Shown in pieces: positions 41,810 to 42,102 of a stretch of DNA of 42,102 nucleotides. The stretch comes from Fidelibacterota bacterium (lineage in GTDB: Bacteria; Fidelibacterota; Marinisomatia; SCGC-AAA003-L08; D37C17), in NCBI GenBank assembly GCA_002717625.1, contig PBEF01000023.1, forward strand, positions 1 through 42,102. The letters run 5' to 3'. The notes under the pieces are model-generated. The model made no database searches. It saw only the letters and a list, made by a program, of their open reading frames with translations, and was not told the origin of the DNA. The position numbers were made by a program, and so were the translations under genes. The first letter of the stretch is position 1, and every line of letters begins with the position of its first letter.

Positions 41810-42102
41810 AAGAATTAGCTCGCGTTAAAAGTATAGATAAGATTGATAATTTTTATACTGTACAAATTGCATCTGCATTTTCAGATGAAATTAATATAGG
41901 TGATAGTATATCTGTTAATGGTGTTTGTTTGACGGCTAAAAAAATAGGCGATTCTTTTTTTGAAGTTGATATTATCAAAGAAACACTTGATAAAAGTAGC
42001 TTGAAAACAATTTCTAATAAATCTTATGTTAATTTGGAAAGATCGATGAAAGTTTCATCTAGAATAGATGGACATATTGTACAAGGCCATGTGGAATCAG
42101 TA
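41791..42102 (+). CDS. ribE: Riboflavin synthase alpha subunit, 5' part
   Basis: The first 104 residues are present; the gene runs off the window. MFTGIIEELARV is the invariant start, SISVNGVCLTAKKI (about 46-59) and VDIIKETLDKSSL follow, and RIDGHIVQGHVES opens the second active-site region. The enzyme dismutates two lumazine molecules to riboflavin. Its start lies inside the end of ribD, so translation is coupled. Confidence 0.94.
   Translation, partial: MFTGIIEELARVKSIDKIDNFYTVQIASAFSDEINIGDSISVNGVCLTAKKIGDSFFEVDIIKETLDKSSLKTISNKSYVNLERSMKVSSRIDGHIVQGHVESV

Overview
The window comes from an AT-rich (roughly 30% GC), densely packed bacterial chromosome with almost no intergenic space. Many genes overlap by 1-30 bases and several start with TTG. 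The gene content is that of a free-living aerobic heterotroph. Two secreted proteins carry dockerin-like calcium-binding repeats (pattern DINxDxxxxxxDVVALVxxIL), a module common in secreted proteins of Candidatus Marinimicrobia (SAR406). Together with the base composition and the marine-type gene set, this makes a Marinimicrobia-like marine bacterium the best guess; it is an inference, because no rRNA is present.

Layout. (1) 1-2101, minus strand: two adjacent genes each interrupted by one in-frame UGA exactly where a redox-active residue is expected. One is a typical 2-Cys peroxiredoxin with UGA at the peroxidatic position (U47). The other is a secreted protein with dockerin-like repeats and a C-terminal SelP-like thioredoxin domain with a UxxC motif (U282). 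Both have a hairpin just downstream of the UGA. UGA is a normal stop elsewhere in the window, so these are best read as a selenoprotein pair, and they are the most notable content. (2) 2224-3944, plus: saccharopine-dehydrogenase-like protein, DUF5652 small membrane protein, cupin. (3) 6514-3945, minus: DECR-like SDR, queD, queC (lacking the usual zinc cysteines) and a PepSY-type membrane protein, all overlapping. (4) 6634-8872, plus: pepA, tRNA-Met(CAT), DUF4286 protein, and a YwqK-like lipoprotein that seems to use a non-AUG start. (5) 16502-8904, minus: aceE-aceF-lpdA, then an FkbM methyltransferase and selO. (6) 16617-17801, plus: PPi-type phosphofructokinase, convergent with a CNNM/CorC membrane protein. 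(7) 19062-25321, plus: murQ, anmK, phosphomannomutase/phosphoglucomutase, polyprenyl synthase, PGI/PMI, DUF151 nuclease and a lipoprotein. (8) 36625-25324, minus: proline/arginine catabolism and substrate-level phosphorylation (P5C dehydrogenase, arginine deiminase, carbamate kinase, sucC, sucD, ndk), a SPOR lipoprotein, then rpmF-plsX-fabD-fabG-acpP-fabF. (9) 36742-42102: aldehyde dehydrogenase, thiamine pyrophosphokinase (minus), TrmH-type methyltransferase, a secreted alpha/beta hydrolase with dockerin-like repeats, ribD and the 5' part of ribE.

How it fits together: central carbon flow (PFP, pyruvate dehydrogenase, succinyl-CoA synthetase), amino-acid catabolism that conserves ATP (arginine deiminase/carbamate kinase, P5C dehydrogenase), envelope recycling and precursor synthesis, and fatty acid initiation are all packed here. 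Redox defence is represented by the candidate selenoprotein pair and SelO. No selA, selB, selC or selD lies in the window, so Sec decoding must be confirmed from the rest of the genome. No CRISPR array, insertion sequence, prophage or rRNA operon was seen, and no stretch over 300 bases lacks a gene.
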